Assembly: GCA_017503375.1 (NCBI GenBank)
Contig: JAFVTF010000034.1
Span: forward strand, 1-64,000
Reading direction: 5' to 3'
Source of the DNA: Lentisphaeria bacterium
GTDB taxonomy: Bacteria; Verrucomicrobiota; Lentisphaeria; Victivallales; UBA1829
Length of the DNA stretch: 64,000 nt
Shown: one piece after another, positions 8,474 through 17,457 of the stretch
Numbering within the stretch: the first letter of the stretch is position 1
Layout: each line of letters starts with the position of its first letter
The notes under the pieces: model-generated
Told to the model about the DNA's origin: nothing
Seen by the model: only the letters and a program-made list of their open reading frames with translations
Database searches by the model: none
Translations under genes and position numbers: made by a program

Positions 8474-9229
8474 ATGAAAATCAGTGTAGTTGGAAAAAAA
8501 TGTCCTCAGCTGAAAGAGCTGCTGCGGAATGCAAATATCTGTTTATATCAGCCGGAAGAGGCTGATTTGATTATTGTATACGGTGGAGATGGTTCTCTGC
8601 TCGGAGCTGAACGGATGTATCCGGGAATCCCGAAATATCCGATCCGGGATTCAGAGACGGCTCCATTGTGTCCGCTTCATTCCCTGGAACAGCAGTTTCC
8701 GGTTTTTCTGGCAGGAAAACTGGAAAGAACTTCTTTGCCGAAGCTGATGGCAACAGTGGATGGTTCCGAAAAGATGTATGCAATCAATGATATCTTTGTT
8801 CATAATAAGATCCGGACGAGTGCATTGCGTTACAAAGTCTGGATTGACGGAGTGCTTTATGCCCGTGAAATTGTGGGCGATGGCTTGGGTGTTGCGACTG
8901 TACATGGTGCGACTGCTTATTACCGGAGTATAACCCGCAGTGTATTCCGCGTTGGAATCGGTCTTGCATTCAGCAACAGTACAGAACTGGTAAACCATCT
9001 TGTTCTGCCGGACGATTCTGTGATCAATATCAAAATTATCCGGGGACCGGGTGAACTGACAGCAGATAATGCACCGGAAATGCCTTTGGTCAAGGATGGT
9101 TCCGAATGTGAGATCCGCATGTCTGATATGAAAGCAGAGATGCTTGGCCTTGATTTCTTCATGTGTCCGGAATGCCGCAGACTGCGCCATCAGATGCGGC
9201 GGGAATTTACAGCAAAGGATCGTCATTGA
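8474..9229 (+). CDS. nadK: NAD kinase
   Basis: A 251-residue member of the NAD kinase/diacylglycerol kinase fold family, which phosphorylates NAD to NADP. The active-site YGGDGSLL motif is at residues 35-42, preceded by a shortened N-terminal region. Later come NDIFVHNK and GDGLGVATVHGATAYYRS, the counterpart of the usual DGxxVSTPTGSTAY segment but with 'THGA' replacing 'TPTGS'; this is a divergent member. The protein is somewhat short for bacterial NadK (usually 270-300). coaB follows after one base, so cofactor genes are paired. AAGGA lies 12 bases before the ATG. Confidence 0.75.
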   Translation: MKISVVGKKCPQLKELLRNANICLYQPEEADLIIVYGGDGSLLGAERMYPGIPKYPIRDSETAPLCPLHSLEQQFPVFLAGKLERTSLPKLMATVDGSEKMYAINDIFVHNKIRTSALRYKVWIDGVLYAREIVGDGLGVATVHGATAYYRSITRSVFRVGIGLAFSNSTELVNHLVLPDDSVINIKIIRGPGELTADNAPEMPLVKDGSECEIRMSDMKAEMLGLDFFMCPECRRLRHQMRREFTAKDRH

Positions 9230-9230
9230 A

Positions 9231-9866
9231 ATGAAAATATTGATTACAGCGGGCCCCACCAGAGAGGCATTGGACCCCATGCGTTTTATCTCCAACCGTT
9301 CCTCCGGGAAAATGGGTTATGCCCTGGCGGAGGCTGCTGTCGCTGCCGGACATGAAACAGTTCTGGTTTCCGGTCCCTGTTCCCTGACTCCGCCGGAAGG
9401 TTTGGCAAAGGTGGTTCAAGTGATTTCCGCCGCTGATATGGCTGAAGCTGTCAAAGCAGAATTCCCTTCCTGTGATGCCGCTGTTATGTGCGCAGCAGTT
9501 GCAGATTACCGTCCAAAAAATTATTCCTCATCGAAGATCAAGAAAAATGATGGAGAAATGGTGATAGAATTGGAGCGGACGGAAGATATTCTGGCTTCCC
9601 TGGGAAGTATGAAAAAGCCCGGACAGCTGTTGATCGGTTTTGCCGCTGAAACCGATGATATGGAAGAAAATGCTTTAGGAAAACTGCAGCGGAAAAATCT
9701 TGATTGGATTGCTGCAAACCGCCTGGATCTTCCGGGACAGGGAGCTGAAAGCAATACGAATACAGTTGTTCTTTATTCTGTTAACGGGGATAGAATTGTG
9801 ATTCCGTTAGCCTCAAAAAAACAGGTGGCGGAAGCTATTTTGAAAAATACAGGGGTGAATAAATGA
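9231..9866 (+). CDS. coaB: Phosphopantothenate-cysteine ligase (CoaB domain only)
   Basis: A 211-residue protein starting MKILITAGPTREALDPMRF, the standard start of the CoaB half of Dfp. It has SNRSSGKMG (nucleotide binding), AAVADYRP near residue 85, KIKK, and the C-terminal GFAAETD and NxxxVL elements. CoaB joins cysteine to 4'-phosphopantothenate in coenzyme A synthesis. Most bacteria fuse it to CoaC decarboxylase; here there is no CoaC domain, and none is encoded elsewhere in the window. The start is fixed by GenPept-like homology and the one-base gap after nadK; the stop overlaps the next start (ATGA). Confidence 0.9.
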   Translation: MKILITAGPTREALDPMRFISNRSSGKMGYALAEAAVAAGHETVLVSGPCSLTPPEGLAKVVQVISAADMAEAVKAEFPSCDAAVMCAAVADYRPKNYSSSKIKKNDGEMVIELERTEDILASLGSMKKPGQLLIGFAAETDDMEENALGKLQRKNLDWIAANRLDLPGQGAESNTNTVVLYSVNGDRIVIPLASKKQVAEAILKNTGVNK

Positions 9867-11899
9867 AAAATGTTCTGAAATGTTTGATTTTATCGTTGTT
9901 TGTTCTGATTCTCACAGGTTGTGCCACCAGACCTGATTTTTCAGATAACAGCAGCGGTGTGAAATGGAGCATTTCTGCAACAGAAGAAGCTCTTGCCGGA
10001 GATGATCCGATTGAACCTTTCAACCGTTCCATGTTTGCTGTGAATCATTTCTGTATGCGCTGGCTTGTCCGGCCTGTCAGCTGGGTATACTGTTCCATCC
10101 TACCGAAAGAGGTGATTGTCAGAATTGATAATATTTCGGATAATCTGGCGTTTCCCGGTCGGATGGTCAGCTGTCTGTGTCAGGCAAAATGGAAGGGGGC
10201 TGGAATTTCCTTTTCCCGTTTTCTGATCAATACAACTGTCGGGATTGCAGGGATTTTTGACCCGGCGGATCATTTTCTGGGATTGAAGCGGCGTCATGAA
10301 AATATGGGCCATGCCTTTGCCACATGGGGAATCGGTCCCGGAGCTGTACTTGTTCTGCCGTTTTCGACAGCAACCAATATCCGCGATCAAATCGGGTGGG
10401 CGTTTGATTCTGCGTTGGACTTGAAAGTTGTGATTCCTTATGCCGGTTCCATTTCCGGTGTGAATAAGGCGATGAATTCTTACGATTCCTTTGATTCTCT
10501 TGTAGAAGCTGCAGCGGACCCGTATGAACAGTTCAAACTTGCGTTGTCAATCATGCGTTATCCTCAGCTGAATGATTATATTTTCCCGGCAATGGAATCT
10601 GATCCGGCATTTGAAAATACTGTTTTCAAACCGGGAAAGAATGCAGAAGTATTCCGGACAGCTCATTATTTCAAACCGGTCAATCCTCTGGTGGATACTT
10701 TGCGTGTTAATATATTTTCCATGCAGCGGACCAACTCCAGATGGTGGACAAATACCTCTCTCTGGAACCGTGATTTTCAGAATCTCGGTTCCATCCGTTC
10801 CATCAGAGACCCGAAAGAACCGGAAGATGCGGAACCGCGTTATTATCAGTTCTGGAACGAGCCGCAGAAAGAAGGCGGGGTGAAACAGAAAAACGAACTG
10901 GTAATCATCATTCCGGGTGTCGGAACTCATTACACTGGAAAAATGCTCCGGGCTTTGGCGGAAGTTTATTCCGATGCCGGTTATGCTGTTGTTGCAACCA
11001 CTAACACAATGAACTGGTCTTTTGCAACGACAAAAGAAACCGCATTCCCCGGCTATATTCCGGAAGATGTCAAACATGTCCGCCGTCATTTGAAACTGAT
11101 TCTGGAAGATCTTGCAAAGAATAAAAACTTCAAGCCTTCCCGGATTGTGATTGCCGGATATTCTCTCGGGGCAATGCAAACGCTTCATCTTGCTTCATTG
11201 GAGAGCCGGAAAAATATTCTGGGTGCATCCCGTTATGTGGCGATCAATCCGCCCGTTGACCTGCTCTATGCAATGGATCGTTTTGAGAATCTGGGAAATA
11301 TTACCCAAAAGTGGACAAAGAAAGAATATTTTCAGAATCTCGGCAATGCCATTGTGAATTATCTTCCTGTGGCGATGAATAAACATCCGCATCAGAAATC
11401 TGACGGTAAAACAGATACGGAAAATCCGTCTGATTATCTTTACGGAGCCAATATCAAGCCGGAGCAGGCTGCCGGATTGATTTCCATTGCATTCCGGATG
11501 CTTCTCCGGGAGTTGATGCTTTCCAATGCCAGAAACGGATTTCTGCCGAAGGAATATGAATACAAATGGGGCAGGCGGACAGAACTTTATAAAAAGATTG
11601 ATTCCCTTTCCGGCAGGGATTATGTCCGGCTTTTTGTGAAAAGCCGTTATCCGGAACTGTCTATGGAGCAGCTCGGATTCAACAGCAGTTTGCGGTGCCT
11701 GGAAAAATTCCTGAAAGAGAGTCCGGATATCAGAGTCATTCATAATCTGGATGACCCTCTGCTGTCTCAGAAAGATGCAGATTTCCTCAGTGAAACGCTC
11801 GGTAAAAAGTTACTCTGGTTTGATCATGGAGCTCATCTTGGCAATCTTTATTTGAGGGATTATCAGAAAGAACTTCTCAAAGCATCTGCCGTAAAATAG
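9863..11899 (+). CDS. MlaA (VacJ) lipoprotein fused to an alpha/beta hydrolase
   Basis: A 678-residue lipoprotein with signal peptide and lipobox LTGC (Cys20). Residues about 45-245 are MlaA: DPIEPFNRSMFAVN, FLINTTVGIAGIFDPA and GPGAVLVLPF are family hallmarks. After a linker, residues about 343-675 form an alpha/beta hydrolase: IIPGVGTHYTG, nucleophile Ser434 in AGYSLGA, and a C-terminal LDDPL Asp and DHGAHLG His that complete the triad. MlaA removes mislocalised phospholipid from the outer-membrane outer leaflet, so an attached hydrolase could be a lipase or acyltransferase (inference). Normal MlaA proteins are about 250 residues. It overlaps coaB by four bases. Confidence 0.85.
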   Translation: MKNVLKCLILSLFVLILTGCATRPDFSDNSSGVKWSISATEEALAGDDPIEPFNRSMFAVNHFCMRWLVRPVSWVYCSILPKEVIVRIDNISDNLAFPGRMVSCLCQAKWKGAGISFSRFLINTTVGIAGIFDPADHFLGLKRRHENMGHAFATWGIGPGAVLVLPFSTATNIRDQIGWAFDSALDLKVVIPYAGSISGVNKAMNSYDSFDSLVEAAADPYEQFKLALSIMRYPQLNDYIFPAMESDPAFENTVFKPGKNAEVFRTAHYFKPVNPLVDTLRVNIFSMQRTNSRWWTNTSLWNRDFQNLGSIRSIRDPKEPEDAEPRYYQFWNEPQKEGGVKQKNELVIIIPGVGTHYTGKMLRALAEVYSDAGYAVVATTNTMNWSFATTKETAFPGYIPEDVKHVRRHLKLILEDLAKNKNFKPSRIVIAGYSLGAMQTLHLASLESRKNILGASRYVAINPPVDLLYAMDRFENLGNITQKWTKKEYFQNLGNAIVNYLPVAMNKHPHQKSDGKTDTENPSDYLYGANIKPEQAAGLISIAFRMLLRELMLSNARNGFLPKEYEYKWGRRTELYKKIDSLSGRDYVRLFVKSRYPELSMEQLGFNSSLRCLEKFLKESPDIRVIHNLDDPLLSQKDADFLSETLGKKLLWFDHGAHLGNLYLRDYQKELLKASAVK

Positions 11900-11917
11900 A
11901 CTGAAACATTACAGATA

Positions 11918-12082
11918 GAGGCAATTTCAAAAGTCTTCAAAAATGTCTGAAAATTCTTGCCGAGATCTGAAAATGGAGCGTTTTCGGTGGTTACTCTTTG
12001 AGTAGCCACGCTCAAACTACCATTTCCATCTCATCAGCAATCTCTTTTCAGCCAAATTTTGCCGGACTTTTGAAACTGCCTC
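11918..12082 (+). repeat. 165-bp long-hairpin element, copy 1
   Basis: It begins GAGGCAATTTCAAAAGTC and ends with the inverse (GACTTTTGAAACTGCCTC). Nearly the whole length is one imperfect palindrome with a central stem GGTTACTC-TTT-GAGTAGCC. Three more full copies lie at 41154, 47069 and 56223. This copy is flanked on both sides by GATA, a possible 4-bp target duplication, although the other full copies show none. It carries no open frame of note. Confidence 0.85.
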
Positions 12083-12186
12083 GATATTTTCAAAAATATT
12101 TATCAGATGATTTGTTTTTTCCGGTAGAGCAGTTATATTATGTTCGTGCTCCCGAAAATATAAAACAAAGAATAGGAGATTTTTGT

Positions 12187-13056
12187 ATGGGAAAAGAAAA
12201 ATGTGTTGAAACTGCAAATTGTTTTGCAGAATTGTTGTCCGATCATCAGGATAAGATTATCATGTTCGGGAAAGCTGTTCTTCTGACAGTTCTCGTGATC
12301 CTTTTGGCTTGGATTGTTTCCAGAGTCCTGAAAAACATTATCATGGGTGCCGTCAAAAAGTATCCTCTGGTGGATGAAGCTGTCGGAAAAGTTTCCGCTT
12401 CCATTTTGCGTGTTTTCATTTGGTTGATTGCATTCCTGATTATTCTTGACCTGTTCGGAGTCAATACTGCCAGTATTCTGACAGTTCTCGGTGCCGCAGG
12501 TTTGGCGATCGGTCTTGCTATGAAAGATTCTCTCAGCAATATTGCAGCCGGTCTGATGCTTCTGATCCTGCGTCCATACAAACTGGGTGATTATGTGGAT
12601 TGCGGTTCTGTCAGCGGAACTATTAAAGAAATGGGATTGTTTACTACAACACTCGAAACAGTCGATGGAATTTTCATTTCTGCTCCGAATAACGTTGTTT
12701 TCGGTTCCCCTGTCAAAAACTATTCTCGTAATGCCTTGCGCAGAGCCGATATCGTTGTCGGTATTGCTTATGGCGATTCACTTCCCAAAGCTATTGAAGT
12801 TCTGCTGGATTTTATGAAACAGAATGAATTGATTCTTCAGGATCCTGCTCCGGAAGTACTTGTCACCGAGCTTGCAAACAGTTCTGTTAATCTGAATCTC
12901 CGATTCTGGACGAAGTCTGAACAGTATTGGGATGCATTCTGGAGTGTCAAGGCAGGATTGAAACCTGTCATTGAATCTGCCGGACTGAATATTCCGTTCC
13001 CGCAGCGCGTTGTCACTTTTGCCAATGCGATTCCTCAGAATACGGAATCAAAATAA
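12187..13056 (+). CDS. mscS: Small-conductance mechanosensitive channel (MscS family)
   Basis: 289 residues from the ATG at 12187. AGGAGA just upstream fixes this start; the longer open frame runs back into the repeat element and is not coding. Transmembrane segments lie at about 28-50, 76-97 and 105-130. The third, pore-lining helix carries the Gly/Ala-rich pattern TVLGAAGLAIGLAMKDSLSNIAAGLMLL, followed by the beta-domain motif RPYKLGDYVDCGSVSGTIKEMGLFTTTLET typical of MscS. The length matches E. coli MscS (286). It acts in the inner membrane as an osmotic release valve. A strong terminator follows. Confidence 0.9.
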   Translation: MGKEKCVETANCFAELLSDHQDKIIMFGKAVLLTVLVILLAWIVSRVLKNIIMGAVKKYPLVDEAVGKVSASILRVFIWLIAFLIILDLFGVNTASILTVLGAAGLAIGLAMKDSLSNIAAGLMLLILRPYKLGDYVDCGSVSGTIKEMGLFTTTLETVDGIFISAPNNVVFGSPVKNYSRNALRRADIVVGIAYGDSLPKAIEVLLDFMKQNELILQDPAPEVLVTELANSSVNLNLRFWTKSEQYWDAFWSVKAGLKPVIESAGLNIPFPQRVVTFANAIPQNTESK

Positions 13057-13101
13057 TATCCGTTCAGAGGTGTCCGGTTGAAAAACATACCGGATGATAA
13101 G

Positions 13102-13146
13102 AAGGGTTGTTTCAGAGCATAATGTTTTGAAACAGCCCTTTGTTTT
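13102..13146 (+). terminator. Rho-independent terminator after mscS
   Basis: A 13-bp stem, AAGGGTTGTTTCA (13102-13114) with TGAAACAGCCCTT (13128-13140), and one G-T pair. A T-rich run (TGTTTTT) follows. It separates mscS from the zinc-ribbon-secA group. Confidence 0.85.
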
Positions 13147-13230
13147 TCAGCAGAATCTGCATTTGAAAGAATTAATTCGTAAAAATATGGAAAATAGGGC
13201 ATAAATCTGCTCTTTTTTTTTGTTTTAGAA

Positions 13231-13259
13231 TTGATAAATCAATAAAGCTGTGCTATATT
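13231..13259 (+). promoter_or_regulatory. Promoter for the zinc-ribbon gene and secA
   Basis: TTGATA (13231-13236), a 17-bp spacer ending in TGTGC, and TATATT (13254-13259). It lies 48 bp before the start codon at 13308. Confidence 0.7.
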
Positions 13260-13307
13260 TCCGAGATGTCTTATAATGAATAACAAACTACCTACAGGAG
13301 AAATATT

Positions 13308-13691
13308 ATGTCAGAACAGGCTGGAGGAAAGGCACAGATCGATTTTCTGTGTATCGAAGATGGTTGCGGCGGAGTCGTGAAATTTGATTTGATGAGTCTT
13401 GCTCAGGAAGATTTTCAGGCTCTTTGCCCGAAATGTCACAAACCGTATCAGTTTGATGCCGAATTGCGCGCAAAACTTTTGAAATTGAAAAATCTCATTG
13501 TAGCAGTCCGTGAAGCAGAACCGATTCTCGGCGATTGCAACGTGGCAGTTACAGTTCCCGGCGGGGAAGTCAAGGTTCCTTATGCGTTGCTGCTGACCCG
13601 TTTGAATACAATGATCACCCTGTGTCTCGGGGATAAGAGTGTTGATTTCCATCTCTGGATCGAACCCTCTTCTGCAGACACCTTCCGCTGA
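13308..13691 (+). CDS. Hypothetical zinc-ribbon-like protein upstream of secA
   Basis: A 127-residue soluble protein. Near the N-terminus are CIEDGC (residues 15-20) and CPKC (42-45), four cysteines spaced to form a zinc ribbon. The rest is a mixed alpha/beta domain without recognisable motifs (GDCNVAVTVPGGEVKVPYALLLTRLNTM). CAGGAGA before the ATG and a good promoter make it a real gene. secA begins 33 bp downstream on the same strand, so the two share a transcript. A role in secretion or in regulating secA is a guess from position only. Confidence 0.7.
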   Translation: MSEQAGGKAQIDFLCIEDGCGGVVKFDLMSLAQEDFQALCPKCHKPYQFDAELRAKLLKLKNLIVAVREAEPILGDCNVAVTVPGGEVKVPYALLLTRLNTMITLCLGDKSVDFHLWIEPSSADTFR

Positions 13692-13724
13692 GCCGGAACG
13701 TTTTAACGATAAAGGATTACGTTT

Positions 13725-15317
13725 ATGGCTTTAGCAACAACAATTTTAAAAGCGATCTTCGGCAGCAAGGCGGAACGCGATGTGAAAAAAGTCCGTCCCT
13801 ATGTCAAAAAGATCAATGATTTGGAAGTTCAGTATCAGTCTTTGACAGAAGAACAGCTGAAAGCAAAGACCGATGAGTTCAAGGCACGTCTGCAGAACGG
13901 CGAAACCACCGATGATATCATGTGCGAGGCGTTCGCTGTTGTGAAAAATGCGTGCCGCCGTCTTTGCGGAACAACCGTGAATGTGTGCGGACATGAACTG
14001 ACATGGAATATGATTCCTTTTGATGTGCAGATCATCGGAGGAATTGCGCTTCATCAGGGAAAAATCGCGGAAATGGCAACCGGGGAAGGTAAAACTCTTG
14101 TTGCAACCATGCCGCTGTATCTGAATGCTCTTACCGGAAAAAACTGTCAGCTCGTTACCGTGAATGATTATCTGGCACGCCGTGACTCCGAATGGATGGG
14201 AACAGTGTTCCGTTATCTCGGATTGACTGTTGGCTGTATTCAGAACCAGATGTATTCCGAAGAACGCCGTCAGCAGTATAATTGCGATATTACCTATGGT
14301 ACAAACAGTGAATTCGGGTTTGACTATCTGCGTGATATGGGAATGGCATCCTGCAAAGAAGAACTGGTTCAGAGAAATCATTTCTTTGCAATTATTGACG
14401 AAGTCGACTCCATTCTGATTGACGAAGCAAGAACCCCGCTGATCATTTCCGGCCCTGTTGCTGTTTCCACTCATCAGTTCGATGAATTGAAACCGGCGAT
14501 CGCTGATCTTTTCAACAAACAGAATCTTCTCTGTTCCCGCCTGGTCAGCGAAGCAAGTGCTGTCTTTTCCAAAGAAAATCCCTCTGATGATGAGTTGGAA
14601 GATGCAACAATCAAGCTCGTTCAGGTGAAAATGGGTATGCCCAACCACCGTCAGCTGATGCACCTGCTGGAAGATGTCGAAATCATGAAACGCGTGGAAA
14701 AAATGGATATGTATGTCCGCAGCGACAACAACCGCGGTATGCTTCAGGAAGTGGAAAGTGCTCTGTACTTCTCCATGAGCGAAAAGCAGCATGAAGCAGA
14801 CTTGACGGAAAAAGGCAGAAATGCTGTTTCCGGCGACAAGAATGCGTTCGTCCTTCCCGACCTTCTGGAATCCATTCATGCGATCGACACAGACAAAACT
14901 CTGGATGAGAAAGAAAAGATCGAAAAGAAGAAAGCGTTCCAGGAAGAGTTTGCTCTCAAGAGTGAACGCCTTCATGACATTTCCCAGCTTCTCCGCGCAT
15001 ACTGTCTCTTTGAAAAGGATGTACATTATGTCGTGCAGGAAGGCAAGGTAATGATCGTTGATGAACATACCGGACGAATCCTGCCGGGCCGCCGTTTCAG
15101 TGAAGGGCTTCATCAGGCTCTGGAAGCAAAGGAAGGCGTGACCATCGAACGGGAAACTCAGACGTTTGCAACAATTACCATTCAGAACTATTTCCGTATG
15201 TATGAAAAGCTTGCCGGTATGACCGGTACCGCTGAAACGGAAGCAAGCGAATTCCACCAGATCTATAAACTGGATGTGATGGTCATTTCCCACCAACCGT
15301 CCCTGCAAACGTGTTGA
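13725..15317 (+). CDS. secA: SecA preprotein translocase ATPase, N-terminal part (frameshifted)
   Basis: This is the first 520 or so residues of SecA, the ATPase that drives Sec-dependent export. Visible are MATGEGKT (Walker A, about 117-124), the [19 protein letters not shown] Walker B block, and the [13 protein letters not shown] and [18 protein letters not shown] segments. The frame is genuine up to YKLDVMVI. One extra T in the run at 15286-15288 then throws it off, producing a false tail and a stop at 15317. Removing that T restores [11 protein letters not shown] and joins the two parts into a 993-residue protein. AAAGGA precedes the ATG. The error could be from sequencing or assembly; an essential gene is unlikely to be dead. 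Confidence 0.85.
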   Translation: MALATTILKAIFGSKAERDVKKVRPYVKKINDLEVQYQSLTEEQLKAKTDEFKARLQNGETTDDIMCEAFAVVKNACRRLCGTTVNVCGHELTWNMIPFDVQIIGGIALHQGKIAEMATGEGKTLVATMPLYLNALTGKNCQLVTVNDYLARRDSEWMGTVFRYLGLTVGCIQNQMYSEERRQQYNCDITYGTNSEFGFDYLRDMGMASCKEELVQRNHFFAIIDEVDSILIDEARTPLIISGPVAVSTHQFDELKPAIADLFNKQNLLCSRLVSEASAVFSKENPSDDELEDATIKLVQVKMGMPNHRQLMHLLEDVEIMKRVEKMDMYVRSDNNRGMLQEVESALYFSMSEKQHEADLTEKGRNAVSGDKNAFVLPDLLESIHAIDTDKTLDEKEKIEKKKAFQEEFALKSERLHDISQLLRAYCLFEKDVHYVVQEGKVMIVDEHTGRILPGRRFSEGLHQALEAKEGVTIERETQTFATITIQNYFRMYEKLAGMTGTAETEASEFHQIYKLDVMVISHQPSLQTC

Positions 15318-16707
15318 CTTCAATGACTGCGTTTACAAGACAAAGAAAGAAAAGTTCAAAGCGATTCTGGATGATGTGGAAGAACATTACAAAACCGGAC
15401 AGCCTGTTCTGCTCGGAACGATTTCTGTGGAAGATTCCGAAATCCTGAGCCGTATGCTCAAGCTCCGGAAAATTCCGCACAATGTGCTGAACGCGAAGAA
15501 TCACGCAATGGAATCTGAAATCGTTGCCCGTGCCGGAGAAAAATTCTCTGTGACCGTTGCCACCAACATGGCAGGACGCGGAACAGATATTAAACTCGGT
15601 GATGGTGTGGCAGAACTGGGCGGTCTTTATGTGATCGGCAGCAGCCGTCACGATTCCCGCCGTATCGACCGTCAGCTCCGTGGACGTTCCGCACGTCAGG
15701 GCGACCCCGGTGCATCCCGCTTCTATGTCTCTCTGGAAGACAACCTGATGCGTTTGTTCGGTTCCGACAGAATTGTCGGCATTATGGAACGTTTCGGAAT
15801 GGAAGAAGGGGAAGAACTTCAGCATCCCTGGCTGAACAAATCCATTGAAACCGCACAGCGCCGTGTGGAACAGCATTACTTCTCCATCCGTAAACGGACT
15901 CTGGAATACGATGATGTCATGAACAAACAGCGTGAAATCGTTTACGGTATCCGCAAAAATGTTCTGTTTGATGAAAGCTCAAAAGGATTTATTCTTGATA
16001 CAGTGGCAGATCGGGTGGATGGAAAGATTCAGGAAGCTCTGGCTGTCGTTGATAAAGATTCCAAGGATAAAATCAATAAAGATGTGCTTTTGACCTGGCT
16101 GAATCAGACATTCCCCATCGGTTTCGATGAATCTGTGATCGTTTATAAAACAGATTCTACCGTGGATGAAGAAGCAACTGCAAAGACGATTTGCGACAAA
16201 ATCGTCAATATGTATGAGATCAAATCCTCCTATGAAGAACCGGAAGCCATTGCCTGGCTGGAACGCCGGATCATTCTGGAAGCGATCGACCGCTTGTGGC
16301 AGCAGCATTTGAACGCTATGGATCAGCTGCGCGCCAGTATCGGATTGCGTGCTTATGCTCAGAAAGATCCTCTTGTGGAATACAAGCAGGAAGCATACCG
16401 CATGTTCGATGAGCTTATGATGGCGATTGATCAGGAGATCATGACAAATATGTTCCGTTCAGCGACAAGTGTCGAGGCGTTTGAAAACATGTTTGCTCAT
16501 CTTCCCCAGCAGATGATTGCAATGGATGACCCCATGGATGCAATGCCGGTGGATGAAAACGGTATGCCGATTTCTGAAGATGCAGAAATGCAGGATGCTC
16601 ACCCCGAAATTCAGATCACGTTCAAGCGCGATCATGAAAAGATCGGCAGAAATGATCCCTGTCCTTGCGGTTCCGGTAAGAAATTCAAAAAGTGCTGCGG
16701 TAAGTAA
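15289..16707 (+). CDS. secA: SecA preprotein translocase ATPase, C-terminal part (frameshifted)
   Basis: The reading frame resumes at 15289 with [22 protein letters not shown]. It contains nucleotide-binding domain 2 ([31 protein letters not shown] with the arginine-finger region), the scaffold and wing domains, and the C-terminal SEC-C zinc motif [13 protein letters not shown] just before the stop. No start codon with a ribosome site lies near the junction (the first ATG, 15376, has none). This is the other half of a single gene rather than a separate protein. Domain content and order are otherwise complete. Confidence 0.85.
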   Translation, partial: PTNRPCKRVDFNDCVYKTKKEKFKAILDDVEEHYKTGQPVLLGTISVEDSEILSRMLKLRKIPHNVLNAKNHAMESEIVARAGEKFSVTVATNMAGRGTDIKLGDGVAELGGLYVIGSSRHDSRRIDRQLRGRSARQGDPGASRFYVSLEDNLMRLFGSDRIVGIMERFGMEEGEELQHPWLNKSIETAQRRVEQHYFSIRKRTLEYDDVMNKQREIVYGIRKNVLFDESSKGFILDTVADRVDGKIQEALAVVDKDSKDKINKDVLLTWLNQTFPIGFDESVIVYKTDSTVDEEATAKTICDKIVNMYEIKSSYEEPEAIAWLERRIILEAIDRLWQQHLNAMDQLRASIGLRAYAQKDPLVEYKQEAYRMFDELMMAIDQEIMTNMFRSATSVEAFENMFAHLPQQMIAMDDPMDAMPVDENGMPISEDAEMQDAHPEIQITFKRDHEKIGRNDPCPCGSGKKFKKCCGK

Positions 16708-16710
16708 GCC

Positions 16711-17451
16711 ATGAAAAAAGCCGGGGTAACAATTTTTCTGCTGTGTATGGTGTTGATGACTCATGCCGCAGAAAAATTGTTCCTGCTTGTGGAAGATGGT
16801 TTTCATGAATTTCTGAAAAATGATTTCCATAGACTGGCATTGTCTCTTTCCCGGAAATACGACTGCAAGCTGGCTGCTGTTCCGGAAAAGGGGGTCGCAC
16901 CGGTTCTTAAAATTTCAAAGCAGAAAGAATCTGAAAATTATAACTCTGTTCTTTTTGCGGTCCGGGGATACCTGCTCTTTGCCAATGCCGGAAATCCAGT
17001 CGGAAATTTATCCCGTGCAGAATTCAAACAATTGATGGAAGGTTCCATGATCCGTTGGAGCAAACCAGCTGTGAAAATCCGTCAGATTTGTTATTACGGT
17101 TCAGAAAAAACAGTTCCCCCACTGAACAAAGATTCCGTTCCGTGGGTGCGGTTTTCCGAGCCTCCGCTGACTTTGCAAATGGTTTCTTTAGATAGTACTG
17201 CCATTGGAATTTTACCTTTGACAGAAGCTGTTTTGAAAGTCAAAGGGACAAAGCCGTTAACTGTTGACGGCATTGCCGCAACCCCTCAAACCGTGATGGA
17301 TGGAACTTATCCGGCTTCCGAACGGTATTATCTTTCCATCCGGAAGGATGCGCCCCGCGAAGTTTGGAATTTATACAATAAACTGCGTTCAAAGCAAACA
17401 AAACTCAAACTGATAAAAGCCGGAATCCTGCCGGCAATTAAAGGAGATTGA
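16711..17451 (+). CDS. Exported PstS-like (periplasmic-binding fold) protein
   Basis: 246 residues with a signal peptide (MKKAGVTIFLLCMVLMTHAAE). The rest follows the pattern of phosphate-binding-type PBP domains: NPVGNLSRAEFKQLMEGSMIRW, where PstS-like proteins carry 'NPV..LT..Q...IF.G....W', then a late VDGIAATPQTVMDGTYPASERYYLSI segment, where the family has 'V.G..PS..ti..g.YPl.R.ly'. It is shorter than true PstS (about 330), and no pst transporter genes are adjacent. It starts three bases after secA and ends six before rpe, so it is probably in one transcript. Ligand unknown. Confidence 0.65.
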   Translation: MKKAGVTIFLLCMVLMTHAAEKLFLLVEDGFHEFLKNDFHRLALSLSRKYDCKLAAVPEKGVAPVLKISKQKESENYNSVLFAVRGYLLFANAGNPVGNLSRAEFKQLMEGSMIRWSKPAVKIRQICYYGSEKTVPPLNKDSVPWVRFSEPPLTLQMVSLDSTAIGILPLTEAVLKVKGTKPLTVDGIAATPQTVMDGTYPASERYYLSIRKDAPREVWNLYNKLRSKQTKLKLIKAGILPAIKGD

Positions 17452-17457
17452 ACTTTT

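Noticed and set aside
13746-15323. Long open frame (525 codons) on the minus strand opposite secA
   Set aside because: It lies opposite a clear SecA domain sequence, has no ribosome site, and shows the rare-codon, Cys/His/Phe-rich composition of antisense shadows.
15376-16707. SecA C-terminal half as an independent gene starting at 15376
   Set aside because: No ribosome site there; coding similarity continues upstream to 15289 in the same frame, so it is the tail of a frameshifted gene.
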